Origin: G026625185 sp963727835
GTDB lineage: Bacteria > Desulfobacterota > WTBG01 > JAGOGO01
Length of the DNA stretch: 64,000 nucleotides
Assembly (NCBI GenBank): GCA_963727835.1
Contig: CAVSIB010000055.1
Coordinates: 1-64,000 of the forward strand
Direction of reading: 5' to 3'
Shown: positions 1 through 8,467 of the stretch, one piece after another
Layout of the letters: each line of letters opens with the position of its first letter
Numbering within the stretch: the first letter of the stretch is position 1
Notes under the pieces: generated by a model
The model's database searches: none
What the model saw: only the letters and a program-made list of their open reading frames with translations
What the model was told of the DNA's origin: nothing
Position numbers and translations under genes: made by a program

Positions 1-41
1 GCCTTAAATAAAGGTTAGTTTTAAAAAAATTCATCTTATTC

Positions 42-785
42 CTAGAAACAATGGGGGAAGCAAAGATTAATTCTTTCACCAATTCCTATCTGAAAAACTT
101 GGCTGAAGTGCGTGACCAGGATATTCTCAATATAAGCGCAATTAACGTCTTCTCCTAAAATCTCTCGCACTGATGTAACCTGAAGGCCTTTCATTCCACA
201 AGGGTTAATGAAGTGAAACGGTCTAAGATCATTATTGATGTTTAAAGCAAACCCATGGGTAGTAACACCTCGACTCACCCTTATCCCTAAAGAAGCAACC
301 TTCTTCTCCCCTACCCAGACCCCGATAGTATGAGGAAGTTTTTTCGCGATTATCCCCACGTCCTTGAGAGTACGCATGATGACGTCTTCCACCCGTCTCA
401 GGTAGTGACCGACTGAAAGCTCCTGCTCCTTCAAACTAATGATCGGGTATCCTACTAACTGGCCCGGCCCATGAAAGGTAATATCTCCTCCCCGGTCGGT
501 AACAAAAAGTTCTATCCCTTCTCCTTTAAGCACGTCACGCTCGACTAAAATGTTATCTTCTTTTCCTCTCCTTCCGAGGGTAATCGTGGGTGGGTGCTGC
601 ACCAGGATAAGGGTATCCCCTACCCTTTCTTCCAGCCTGGCCTTTTTTAGTCCATTCTGCAAATACCAGGCATCCTCATAACCTAAAATCCCCGCGTTTA
701 TAACCCACAAGAATTGCTTTGAGCTTTTTCCCATTGGTCGTGGGCGTGGAAAGAGCTCCGCACTAATGGCCCAGCTTCGATCCAT
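42..785 (-). CDS. lipB: Octanoyltransferase LipB
   Basis: Transfers octanoate from acyl carrier protein to lipoyl domains, the first step of lipoate synthesis in the cytosol. The HPPTITLGRRG segment (about residues 64-74) and GGDITFHGPGQLVGYP (99-114) are family signatures. Lys162 (in KKVASLG) and Cys196 (in NPCG) match the catalytic dyad. The protein is 247 aa from the first ATG, which has an AAAGGGG-like ribosome site. An internal ATG at 734 would give a more usual 230 aa but has no clear ribosome site. The gene start lies inside the 3' end of lipA (overlap 37-88 nt), so the two are probably translationally coupled. It is the last gene of the pyruvate dehydrogenase operon and presumably supplies lipoate to PdhC. 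Confidence 0.95.
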   Translation of the reverse strand: MDRSWAISAELFPRPRPMGKSSKQFLWVINAGILGYEDAWYLQNGLKKARLEERVGDTLILVQHPPTITLGRRGKEDNILVERDVLKGEGIELFVTDRGGDITFHGPGQLVGYPIISLKEQELSVGHYLRRVEDVIMRTLKDVGIIAKKLPHTIGVWVGEKKVASLGIRVSRGVTTHGFALNINNDLRPFHFINPCGMKGLQVTSVREILGEDVNCAYIENILVTHFSQVFQIGIGERINLCFPHCF

Positions 786-1603
786 TTAAAGCCCCTTTCT
801 TTTCCTTCTCGAGTAAATTCCTCAAATTCCTGAGGATGATAATACCGTTTTATTGGAAAGCACTGTTTCGTGGGCGAAAGATACTGTCCGATAGTTAAAA
901 TGTCGCATCCCACTGCTCTCAGATCATCCATAGTCCTCAAAATTTCTTCTTTTTCTTCACCCAAACCTACCATCAAACCTGATTTTGTTGTTATTAAGGA
1001 AGAGTCTTTGGCCATTTTGATGATCATCAGTGACTGACGATAGTTGGCCGTACTTCTTACCTGAGGATAAAGCCGGGGCACGGTTTCCACATTATGCCCC
1101 ACAACATGGGGAGATGCACCAGATATAATGGCTAATGCTTTTTTTGACCCCTTTAAATCAGGTATTAAAACTTCTACAATAGTATCCGGATTAATTTTTC
1201 TGATCTCATCAATTGTCCGCGCAAAATAACGTGCTCCTCCATCAGGAAGATCGTCACGGGTAACGGACGTAACAACCACATGATACAGTCCAAGCTCCTT
1301 GACTGCCTGAGCAACTCGTTCTGGTTCCTGTGGATCAAGAGGGCGGGGTGTTCCCTTTTTTACTCCACAAAATGCGCAGTTTCTGGTACAGATATCTCCG
1401 AGGATAAGAAAGGTAGCTGTTCGTTGGTTGTAACACTCACTGATATTAGGACAGGCAGCCTGCCTGCAGACCGTATTAAGCGACCATTTTTTGAAAACAT
1501 TGTCCACCCTGGCAAAGACATCCCCACAATGAATCCTTGTCTTCAGCCAAGGAGGACGCGATTGATTCGCTGATTGTGAAGGGTGAACACAAAATGATTT
1601 CAT
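698..1603 (-). CDS. lipA: Lipoyl synthase LipA (radical SAM)
   Basis: Inserts two sulfur atoms into protein-bound octanoyl groups, giving lipoyl cofactor. It carries both LipA clusters: the auxiliary CX4CX5C motif (CRQAACPNISEC, Cys46/51/57) and the radical SAM CX3CX2C motif (CTRNCAFC, Cys72/76/79). The C-terminal RSSFHA holds the serine that ligates the auxiliary cluster. The start is taken at the ATG at 1603, giving 301 aa. A TTG at 1633 would add 10 residues and overlap pdhC by 17 nt. It follows pdhC by 13 nt and overlaps lipB, so lipoate assembly is co-expressed with the lipoylated E2 it serves. Confidence 0.96.
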   Translation of the reverse strand: MKSFCVHPSQSANQSRPPWLKTRIHCGDVFARVDNVFKKWSLNTVCRQAACPNISECYNQRTATFLILGDICTRNCAFCGVKKGTPRPLDPQEPERVAQAVKELGLYHVVVTSVTRDDLPDGGARYFARTIDEIRKINPDTIVEVLIPDLKGSKKALAIISGASPHVVGHNVETVPRLYPQVRSTANYRQSLMIIKMAKDSSLITTKSGLMVGLGEEKEEILRTMDDLRAVGCDILTIGQYLSPTKQCFPIKRYYHPQEFEEFTREGKERGFKWIEAGPLVRSSFHAHDQWEKAQSNSCGL

Positions 1604-1616
1604 GTCATCGTTAGGT

Positions 1617-2927
1617 TTATGTGCCAATTCCAACCGGGTTTTCTAAAAATTCTTTTAATCGTTGAAGAAATTTTGCGACCATCACGCCATCGAGAGCACG
1701 GTGGTCGGCTGACAGGGTGACTTTCATAATCTTGGCGGGCTGGATAATACCCTCTTTGATTATTGGTTTATTTTTAACAGCGGATACCGCGAGAATAGCG
1801 ACCTGTGGAGGATTGATTATCGCTGAAAACTCCTCGACTCCGAACATTCCCATATTCGAAATGGAAAAAGTTCCTCCGCTGAGGTCGTCCGGAGTAGATT
1901 CTCGTTTTAAAACTCGGTCACGCAATTCTTTTGCCTTGACCGAGATTTCTTTTATCGTAAGCGTATCAGCATTCTTAATCACCGGAACGATAAGACCTTC
2001 CTGCAAAGCCACCACAAAACCAATATTGATCTCGTTTTTTACCAATAATCCTTTATCACTAAAATGAGCATTAATCTCCGAGAAATCTTTGAGAGCCAGG
2101 GCGGACGCCTTGATCACCAAATCATTATAGGTGATTTTCACGTCTCCTTTTCCGGTTTGGTTCAGGGAGTCTAAGAGATTTACTGCCTCACTCATATCAA
2201 TTTCCTGGGTGACATAAAAGTGCGGAATAGTCTGTTTACTCAGCAACATTCTACGAGCAATCGTTGCTCGCATCTTCGAGAGTTCGATCACCTTTTCTCC
2301 TGAAATTTCTTCTGGGACTTGTCCCGGTAAAATAGAAATGATGCCTTTCTTTTTGCCACTTCTTTCATTTAAAAATCTTTCGATGTCTCCCTGCACGATT
2401 CTTCCTCCAGGCCCCGTTCCTTTAATTACAGGGGTGGTGATCCCTTTTTCTTCAAGTAAGCGTCGTGCCCGTGGCGAAATTTTTGATTTATCACCCTTTT
2501 TAGAAAGTAAAGGAATTTCCTTTTTCCCTTGTTCCTTTTCTTCTTCCCCTTCCTCCTCATCTTCCAAGGGAAGCGTGCAGCACGGTTCACTCGCACCGGT
2601 TTCGATCTTTTGTTCTGGGGATGGTGGAGATTCCGCAACTTTCTTTTTCGGAAGGGTTGCGACGACTTTCTTCGGGACTTCTGCGGTCTCTTCTCCTCCT
2701 AATAAAGCAATCACCGTACCAACCGGAACAGTGTCGCCTTCTTTATAAAGGATTTTGTTCAAAATGCCGGAGGAAAAAACTTCCAAATCCATGTCTGCCT
2801 TATCGGTTTCCACTTCAGCAATGATATCACCTTTATTGACAAAGTCGCCCTCCTTTTTAAGCCAACGAAGGATTCTCCCTTCTTCCATGGTGTCGCTTAA
2901 TTTTGGCATTACAATTTCTATTGCCAT
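1617..2927 (-). CDS. pdhC: Dihydrolipoyl acetyltransferase, pyruvate dehydrogenase E2
   Basis: Core subunit of the pyruvate dehydrogenase complex; moves the acetyl group from E1 to CoA. Order of domains: one lipoyl domain (residues 1-80, ETDKADMDLEV with Lys43 as lipoylation site), a charged Glu/Lys-rich linker (about 85-145), an E3-binding domain (about 150-187, SPRARRLLEEKGI and GTGPGGRI), then the acyltransferase domain with DHRALDG near the C-terminus carrying the catalytic His. Length of 436 aa is normal for a single-lipoyl E2. An AAGGAGGT ribosome site lies just upstream of the ATG. Gene order pdhA, osmC-like, pdhB, pdhC. No lipoamide dehydrogenase (E3) gene is in the window. Confidence 0.96.
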   Translation of the reverse strand: MAIEIVMPKLSDTMEEGRILRWLKKEGDFVNKGDIIAEVETDKADMDLEVFSSGILNKILYKEGDTVPVGTVIALLGGEETAEVPKKVVATLPKKKVAESPPSPEQKIETGASEPCCTLPLEDEEEGEEEKEQGKKEIPLLSKKGDKSKISPRARRLLEEKGITTPVIKGTGPGGRIVQGDIERFLNERSGKKKGIISILPGQVPEEISGEKVIELSKMRATIARRMLLSKQTIPHFYVTQEIDMSEAVNLLDSLNQTGKGDVKITYNDLVIKASALALKDFSEINAHFSDKGLLVKNEINIGFVVALQEGLIVPVIKNADTLTIKEISVKAKELRDRVLKRESTPDDLSGGTFSISNMGMFGVEEFSAIINPPQVAILAVSAVKNKPIIKEGIIQPAKIMKVTLSADHRALDGVMVAKFLQRLKEFLENPVGIGT

Positions 2928-2963
2928 AGAAAACCTCCTTAGTCTTTAACTCCAAAACCAACC

Positions 2964-3938
2964 TTATCTCAGTATATCCTTGGCTACAGTTATAATATCA
3001 TCTAACTGAGGTATCGCTAACTTTTCCAAATTTTTCGCATACGGCATTGGAACGTCCTTCCCCGATACCCTCCTTACGGGAGCATCCAGATAATCAAAAG
3101 CATTTTCCATAATAAGGCTGACGATCTCCCCTCCTACTCCTCCAGTTTTCCAACCTTCTTCCACCACGACCGCTCGTCCGGTCTTTTTGATCGAAGCAAT
3201 AATCGTCTTGACGTCTAAAGGATTAAGGCTCCGTAAGTCAATTACTTCCGCTTCGATCTTTTCTTTTGTAAGTTCTTGTGCAGCCTTAAAACCCAGAACT
3301 GCCATCCGTGAAAAAGAAACGATAGTAATATCTTTTCCCTCTCTAATGATCTTTGCCTTTCCGATGGGTGTGTTATATTTCCCTTCGGGAACCTCACCTT
3401 TCGTTCCATAGAGCGCTTCATGTTCTAAAAACATCACCGGATCATCATCCCGAATCGCCTCTTTTAAAAGCCCTTTGGCTTCCGCAGGAAAAGCAGGACA
3501 CACTACCTTCAACCCTGGGCAGTGGAGAAAATATGCTTCGAGTGATTGAGAGTGCTGGGCAGCTAATTGCTGTCCACCACCTCCGGGTGCTCTAATCACC
3601 ATGGGAACTTTCGCTTTTCCTCCAAACATATACCGGATTTTGGAAGCATGGTTGACAATCTGATCCATTGCCAAAAGCGCAAAATTAACCGTCATCAGTT
3701 CAACCACCGGCCTGAGACCCGCCATCGCCGCGCCCACTCCCATGCCGACGATAGAGCCTTCGGCAATCGGGGTATCAATAACCCGTTCACTGCCAAACTC
3801 AGCTAAAAGCCCGTCAGTTACCTTAAATGATCCGCCGTAAAGCCCAACATCCTCTCCCAAAAGAAACACGGTGGAGTCCCGTTCCATCTCTTCTCGTAAG
3901 GCTTGATTGAGCGCTTCCCGATACGTAATTTCCGGCAT
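2964..3938 (-). CDS. pdhB: Pyruvate dehydrogenase E1 component, beta subunit
   Basis: Transketolase-type beta subunit of the thiamine-diphosphate-dependent E1. The N-terminal MPEITYREALNQALREEM and the LGEDVGLYGG stretch are typical of the alpha2beta2 E1 beta family, as is the C-terminal RRVSGKDVPMPYA. The start at 3938 is preferred because GGAGG lies 8 nt upstream; an ATG 7 codons earlier overlaps the preceding gene. It begins 1 nt after the stop of the OsmC-like gene and is followed by pdhC after 36 nt. The substrate could in principle be another 2-oxoacid, but linkage to a single-lipoyl E2 and lipoate genes favours pyruvate. Confidence 0.95.
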   Translation of the reverse strand: MPEITYREALNQALREEMERDSTVFLLGEDVGLYGGSFKVTDGLLAEFGSERVIDTPIAEGSIVGMGVGAAMAGLRPVVELMTVNFALLAMDQIVNHASKIRYMFGGKAKVPMVIRAPGGGGQQLAAQHSQSLEAYFLHCPGLKVVCPAFPAEAKGLLKEAIRDDDPVMFLEHEALYGTKGEVPEGKYNTPIGKAKIIREGKDITIVSFSRMAVLGFKAAQELTKEKIEAEVIDLRSLNPLDVKTIIASIKKTGRAVVVEEGWKTGGVGGEIVSLIMENAFDYLDAPVRRVSGKDVPMPYAKNLEKLAIPQLDDIITVAKDILR

Positions 3939-3939
3939 A

Positions 3940-4362
3940 TCAACCTCCGACTTTATCAATGACCCGGTTTTCGCTTGTCAAAGTTCGATGAACCGGGCAT
4001 CGTTTGGCGATTTCTAATAATATCTCTTTCTGTTCAAAACTTATAGGCCCCTGGAGATAAATGGTGCGGGTAATTTGATCAAGCTTCCCTTCTTTAGTCA
4101 TACATTCACTGCAATCCTGAGCGTAAATCTTTTCGTGCGTTAAACGTATCTGCACACCCTCCAAAGGAATTTCCTTACGCTTGGCATAGCTGATAATGGT
4201 CATCGCCGTGCATCCCCCCAAAGAAGCTAACAGGAGATCATACGGATTAGGGCCTTTCCCATCACCGCCAAATTCCTGGGGCTCATCAATGATTAAGCGT
4301 TGTTCACCCATAATAGCTTCTTGCTGCAGATTTTTTAAATATTTAACTAAAACTTCTCTCAT
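3940..4362 (-). CDS. OsmC/Ohr-family peroxiredoxin-like protein inside the pdh operon
   Basis: A 140-aa OsmC-family protein. Family members reduce organic hydroperoxides with a pair of cysteines. Cys51 (LASLGGCTAMT) and Cys122 (AKRCPVHRTL) sit where the two catalytic cysteines are expected. An extra CSEC pair at 84-87 is not part of the core motif. Its ATG overlaps the pdhA stop (ATGA) and its stop is 1 nt before the pdhB start, so translation is tightly coupled to both E1 subunits. This placement suggests a role in protecting the dihydrolipoyl thiols or clearing lipoyl-derived hydroperoxides, but that is inference from context only. The family also includes YhfA-like proteins of unknown function. 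Confidence 0.85.
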   Translation of the reverse strand: MREVLVKYLKNLQQEAIMGEQRLIIDEPQEFGGDGKGPNPYDLLLASLGGCTAMTIISYAKRKEIPLEGVQIRLTHEKIYAQDCSECMTKEGKLDQITRTIYLQGPISFEQKEILLEIAKRCPVHRTLTSENRVIDKVGG

Positions 4363-5354
4363 CGTTCTTCTCCTTCTTTTTCTGAATAAATGTCTTTCAT
4401 AAGTTCAATGGCCTCAGGCCAGGGACTGTTGTCAGCAAACCTGACTGCTTCTTCCACCTCTCTTTCCAGTTCCTCTTTTATCGATCGAAGACCATCAGCA
4501 TCACTGATCCCCTCCGCAATTAATTTCCGGGCAAAGTTCGGAATCGGATCACGATCTTTCCAAATTTTTTCTTCCCGGGGTATCCGGTAATCAGCCGGAT
4601 CCGACATGGAATGCCCCCGAAAACGGTAAGTCAAGGCTTCAACAAAATAAGGGCCCTTTCCTTCCCGCGCATACTTAGCCGCTTTTTTTATGGCCTCCCG
4701 CACTGCCATGACATCCATCCCATTCACCTTTTCGGTTGGTATCCCATGCGCCTCAGCTTTTTTAACAATATCGGTTGTGGCGGATGCCCAAGAAACCGCG
4801 GTACTGATTCCAAAAAAATTATTCTCACAAATAAAAATGATCGGAAGTGACCATATCTTTGACATATTCAATGATTCATAAAAAGCGCCCGCATTAGTCG
4901 CCCCATCGCCAAAAAAACTAGCTACCACTTTGTCCTCTTTCCGGTATTTAATTGCATAGCCAACACCTAAGGTAATCGGCACCCCCCCCGCAACAATGGC
5001 ATACCCCCCAAAAAAGTTTGTCGTTGGATCAAAAAGATGCATTGACCCGCCTTTTCCTTTGCATGTTCCCGTGGCCCGACCGAAAAGTTCGGCCATAACC
5101 TCCTTTGGACTGGTACCCTTAATCAAACAATGTCCATGGTCACGATAAGAACTTATTACATAGTCATCAGGATGAAGAGCACTTATCGCTCCAACGGCAA
5201 CAGCCTCTTCACCGATATAGAGATGACAAAACCCGGTAATTTTTCCCCGGGTGTACATCTCGGCAGTCCGTTCTTCAAACTCACGAATAAGGACCATATC
5301 ATGGTACATTTTGAGAAGTTCGCTTTCAGGCATTTGTGATTTTAATTTGGGCAT
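4359..5354 (-). CDS. pdhA: Pyruvate dehydrogenase E1 component, alpha subunit
   Basis: Thiamine-diphosphate-binding alpha subunit of E1, 331 aa from the chosen ATG. The cofactor motif is visible as GDGATNAGAFYE (from residue 149) ending in ENN (177-179). SYRDHGH (69-75) and GRATGTCKGKGGSMH (92-106) are family signatures around the active site and phosphorylation-loop region. The start at 5354 has AGGAG upstream; an in-frame start 6 codons earlier lacks this. First gene of the operon pdhA-osmC-pdhB-pdhC-lipA-lipB, downstream of a well-formed sigma70 promoter at 5425-5453. Confidence 0.96.
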   Translation of the reverse strand: MPKLKSQMPESELLKMYHDMVLIREFEERTAEMYTRGKITGFCHLYIGEEAVAVGAISALHPDDYVISSYRDHGHCLIKGTSPKEVMAELFGRATGTCKGKGGSMHLFDPTTNFFGGYAIVAGGVPITLGVGYAIKYRKEDKVVASFFGDGATNAGAFYESLNMSKIWSLPIIFICENNFFGISTAVSWASATTDIVKKAEAHGIPTEKVNGMDVMAVREAIKKAAKYAREGKGPYFVEALTYRFRGHSMSDPADYRIPREEKIWKDRDPIPNFARKLIAEGISDADGLRSIKEELEREVEEAVRFADNSPWPEAIELMKDIYSEKEGEER

Positions 5355-5424
5355 GCATATTCTCCTGGTCACAAGAAATCAAATAATTTTTGATTAAGAT
5401 GCTAACCTCCAATAATTATTTAAA

Positions 5425-5453
5425 AATTTACTATAAAATTTTCTCTCTGTCAA
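5425..5453 (-). promoter_or_regulatory. Predicted sigma70 promoter of the pdh-lip operon
   Basis: On the minus strand TTGACA (5453-5448) is followed after 17 nt by TAAATT (5430-5425). The -35 box is perfect and the spacing ideal. The predicted transcript starts near 5418, leaving a leader of about 65 nt before pdhA. Confidence 0.6.
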
Positions 5454-5620
5454 GAAGGGAAAAAACTCTGTGGCCGGATTGTCATATTGACTTTCAGCTC
5501 GTTTTTAATATTATTTATTTGAGAATCAAATAGTTTAAAAAAATTAAAAAGATGCGAAGTGTGTTGCTTATACCGCGCGTAAAAAAAACTAGCGTGCGCG
5601 AATAAAGGAAATATGGTTTC

Positions 5621-5815
5621 ATGAAAGAAAAAATGGAAAAATTCACCATTGAGGTTAAAGACTCAGGGGTTATGATCCACAGTGGGGAGGGACAATCCTT
5701 ATTTTTTACCCCGATTGAAGCTTTGATGCTGCTCGATATTCTCAAAGCCGAAGAAGTGAAACTAAAAAAACTGGTTGAAGAAAGATCAGCGGTACCTTTT
5801 AAAATCAAGCTTTGA
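5621..5815 (+). CDS. Small hypothetical protein (64 aa)
   Basis: An unrecognised 64-aa protein with a mixed beta N-terminal half and a helical, charged C-terminal half (SLFFTPIEALMLLDILKAEE). It has no signal peptide or membrane segment. An AAAGGAAAT ribosome site precedes the ATG. Codon use looks like its neighbours and the sequence reads as a folded protein rather than chance. It lies between the divergent pdh promoter and the glycosyltransferase gene, 87 nt ahead of the latter. Function unknown. Confidence 0.55.
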   Translation: MKEKMEKFTIEVKDSGVMIHSGEGQSLFFTPIEALMLLDILKAEEVKLKKLVEERSAVPFKIKL

Positions 5816-5902
5816 TTTTTTGTCCGAAAACGAAAGGCAATAAGCCGGGAAGAAATATCCCAACCATTTATCGCTAGTTCTAACCTGAAGGTTTTCCATC
5901 TC

Positions 5903-6766
5903 ATGATAACAGTCATACTAAAAGAAAGATTCGGGAATATTCTTTTCCAATACGCGGTTGGAAGGCATTTGGCAATTAAAAACAATACCACTCTCCGCCT
6001 GAACGTGATCCATTACATGAAAAAACACGATCCCTTCGCGAAAAAAATTATCCGGCCACTTCAGGATTTCGGATTTACTGAAATACTCTATCGACCTCCA
6101 ATCTATAAAAGAATCTTGTGGGGATATGGTCTCTATTTGCCTGCTGCTGATCAAAGATTTTATCACGAAAAAGGGTGGGGATTTGACCCGAAGGTATTAA
6201 AAATCAAAGATGGAGTTTATTTAGACGGTTTTTTCCAAAGCGAGAAATATTTCAAAAACATTGAATCAACCATAAAAAAAGATCTTCGTTTAATAGAACC
6301 TTCTTTCAACCACGAAGCACTTATCTACAAGGAAAAGATTATAAACTCGAATTCCGTGGGTATTCATATTCGCAGAGGGGATTATCTCCACTCACAGGTC
6401 CACAATATCTGCGATCTAAATTACTATGCTAAAGCAATTCAATACATCCAGGAACGATTAGCTAACCCCCGATTTTTTGTTTTTTCCGATGATATCGCAT
6501 GGTGCCTTAAAAACATGAAGCTTGATAACGGTGATTTTATAAGCCTGCCGGATTCAAAAGGGCATTTTATCAGCGATTTCTGGCTTCTGAGTTTGTGTAA
6601 ACATACCATTATTCCCAATAGCACATTTTCCTGGTGGGCGGCTTGGCTCAATGCAAACCCTGACAAAATCGTGGTGGTTCCTCACCGCTGGTTTAATGAT
6701 AAAGCTTTCAATATTCGTGCGATCGAAGACACGATTCCCCCAGAATGGATACGCCTCGCATGGTAA
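5903..6766 (+). CDS. Glycosyltransferase family 11 (alpha-1,2-fucosyltransferase-like)
   Basis: A 287-aa cytosolic sugar transferase of family GT11. The N-terminal RFGNILFQYAVGRHLA is the family's nucleotide-sugar motif, IHIRRGDY is the hallmark HxRRGDY motif, and NSTFSWWAAWLN is the third conserved block. Family members transfer fucose from GDP-fucose to galactose in O-antigen or capsule units; the real donor and acceptor here cannot be read from sequence. There is no surface polysaccharide cluster around it, so it is an isolated gene. It converges on the downstream hydrolase gene. Confidence 0.9.
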   Translation: MITVILKERFGNILFQYAVGRHLAIKNNTTLRLNVIHYMKKHDPFAKKIIRPLQDFGFTEILYRPPIYKRILWGYGLYLPAADQRFYHEKGWGFDPKVLKIKDGVYLDGFFQSEKYFKNIESTIKKDLRLIEPSFNHEALIYKEKIINSNSVGIHIRRGDYLHSQVHNICDLNYYAKAIQYIQERLANPRFFVFSDDIAWCLKNMKLDNGDFISLPDSKGHFISDFWLLSLCKHTIIPNSTFSWWAAWLNANPDKIVVVPHRWFNDKAFNIRAIEDTIPPEWIRLAW

Positions 6767-6851
6767 AATTATATGGTACTTGAAGCAGATAATCATATCA
6801 GGCACGTGGTCGCCTCCCCTGTCAACACAAGCCACCATTCATAAGAACCTT

Positions 6852-7520
6852 TTATCCTTTGGAATATTCTTTCAGGTATTTTTTGATATACGCTTCCACT
6901 TTTTCAGGTGTTTGAAAAATTCCGAAGTGTCCTTCACAAAGGATATCGGCCTTGAGAGAGAGAAGTTTATTCATCGAGGTTTTCCATTGACCAACGTCAG
7001 ATCCAAAGCTTTTCATGAATGGACCATGAATGTCCTGGCCAAAAAGTATTCTCTTGCCTGCTCGATCTAGGTAAGGAGCAATTGAACCGGGAGTATGTCC
7101 GGGAATGTGAAGGCAGTGAATTTCTTGTTTCCCAACCGTGAGTGTTACCTGATCACTTGTAAGAATAACATCTACTGCAGTAGGAGAGAAGCTTGTGCCG
7201 TAAAAAGAAGCAGCGGTCAAAGCGGGATCACCGGTTGCAATCGCCTCCGTATCACGCTCATGAGCCACCAGCTTACAATGAAAATGTTTCTTAAAGTACG
7301 GGGCCCCACCGATATGGTCAATATGACAATGCGTCAAAATAAGGGTGGAAATTTTTTGGGGATCAAGCCCCAGTTCACGGATGTTTTTTTCCAGAATTTC
7401 AACCGACCGGCCAGCCCCTGAATCAATCATGACCAGTTCGTCGCCACAATCCACAACAAAAGTAGTAGCATCTTCAGACCGGGAAATATTCGGCCCGCCG
7501 ATAAGGTAAAGTACCGTCAA
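6852..7520 (-). CDS. Metallo-beta-lactamase-fold hydrolase
   Basis: A 222-aa MBL-fold protein. The zinc motif THCHIDHIGG (about residues 62-71) is intact. HIPGHTPGSIAPY and the C-terminal EGHFG supply the further metal ligands, and FGQDIHGP contains the bridging Asp. This fold covers glyoxalase II, lactonases and many other hydrolases; no substrate can be assigned. It has no signal peptide and is likely cytosolic. Confidence 0.88.
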   Translation of the reverse strand: MTVLYLIGGPNISRSEDATTFVVDCGDELVMIDSGAGRSVEILEKNIRELGLDPQKISTLILTHCHIDHIGGAPYFKKHFHCKLVAHERDTEAIATGDPALTAASFYGTSFSPTAVDVILTSDQVTLTVGKQEIHCLHIPGHTPGSIAPYLDRAGKRILFGQDIHGPFMKSFGSDVGQWKTSMNKLLSLKADILCEGHFGIFQTPEKVEAYIKKYLKEYSKG

Positions 7521-7585
7521 AAATTATTCTTTCATCACCCATGCAGTTCTCCTGGTTTTTATTTTTAATTTATTTTCCAAAAAGC

Positions 7586-8305
7586 CTAACCCTTTCCCCC
7601 ACGCAAATACTGCTGCCTCAACTTCTCTGGAAATTTCTCGATAGCATAGCGAAGCATAGTCCGTGGCATGGTTTTGTAGTGCACATGCAGAAATTCTTCT
7701 TCAGTAAGGCGATCACGTTTACCGATTTCACGAAGCATCCAGCCAACAGCTTTATGGATGAGGTCCTCTGTATCGCTGAGCAACAGTTCTGCGATACGCA
7801 ATGTCTCAGCAAGTTCTCCGCACTTTATGTAAAGGAATGTTGCCACAATGGAGATACGCCGGTCCCAAAGCAGGTTAGATACCGCTAACGTATAGAGAGG
7901 AGATCTGCTGCGATATCTCAAATGAGAACCTACAATATATTCAGCCGAGGCGTCTACGAGGTCCCAGTTATTGATAAACCGGGTATTCTGAAGGTAGATA
8001 TTAAAAATCTGCTCTTGAAGAGAATCATCTCCTTGTGTGTAGGCACGAACCAAAATGAAGAGCGCCAGCAGTCGTGCTTCATGGAGGGAGGATTGAAGCA
8101 ACTGGCTTACCTCTTCAAAGGAGAGCGTCTGGTATTCTTTGGTCAATTTTCTTATCTCTGGAACACGGAGACCAACAAATAAATCACCTTCCCCATATTC
8201 CCCCTGGGCTGTCTTGAAGTATCTTTGCAGTGCCAGTGCTCTTTCTCTATCGCCAAGCATCTGCAATCTGTTGCATATATCTTGAGCGCTTAAACGGGTA
8301 ATCAT
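7586..8305 (-). CDS. DNA alkylation repair protein, AlkD-like
   Basis: A 239-aa all-helical HEAT-like repeat protein of the AlkD/DNA alkylation repair family, which removes alkylated bases. Family features visible are YFKTAQGEYGEGDLFVGLRV near residues 28-47, NNWDLVDASAEYIVG around 113-127 and the Trp/Arg-rich DLIHKAVGWMLREIGKRD segment toward the C-terminus. The length matches the family (about 230 aa). It is a single gene with no repair genes beside it. It reads away from the IS110 remnant, whose leader abuts its 5' end. Confidence 0.9.
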   Translation of the reverse strand: MITRLSAQDICNRLQMLGDRERALALQRYFKTAQGEYGEGDLFVGLRVPEIRKLTKEYQTLSFEEVSQLLQSSLHEARLLALFILVRAYTQGDDSLQEQIFNIYLQNTRFINNWDLVDASAEYIVGSHLRYRSRSPLYTLAVSNLLWDRRISIVATFLYIKCGELAETLRIAELLLSDTEDLIHKAVGWMLREIGKRDRLTEEEFLHVHYKTMPRTMLRYAIEKFPEKLRQQYLRGGKG

Positions 8306-8329
8306 CCGCGAATCATCTGCGTCTTTAGC

Positions 8330-8463
8330 GTCATAGCATTGTCAAAAGGAATCTTATAATTTTATGAGTGCTATAAGAAAGTTTGTATCTTGAAAAGGTT
8401 ACCTCGACCATATATGTTCATAGGTATTTCCGAATAACCAAGAACCTACAGGAGGAGGTAACC
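8330..8463 (+). ncRNA. Structured leader of the IS110 element (candidate bridge-RNA region)
   Basis: The non-coding stretch before the transposase is rich in inverted repeats. GGTTACCTC (8397-8405) pairs perfectly with GAGGTAACC (8455-8463). The right arm contains part of the transposase ribosome site, so folding would hide it. A second pair, CTTATA and TATAAG, lies at about 8353-8376, and TAGGT/ACCTA nests within the main loop. IS110-family elements are known to encode a bridge RNA in a non-coding end next to the transposase. Assignment here rests on position and structure only; the element end is not defined. Confidence 0.35.
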
Positions 8464-8467
8464 AACT

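Noticed and set aside
5515..5991. Minus-strand open frame of 158 codons opposite the small gene and GT11
   Set aside because: Composition is low-complexity, it lies opposite a better-supported plus-strand gene, and no motif is present.
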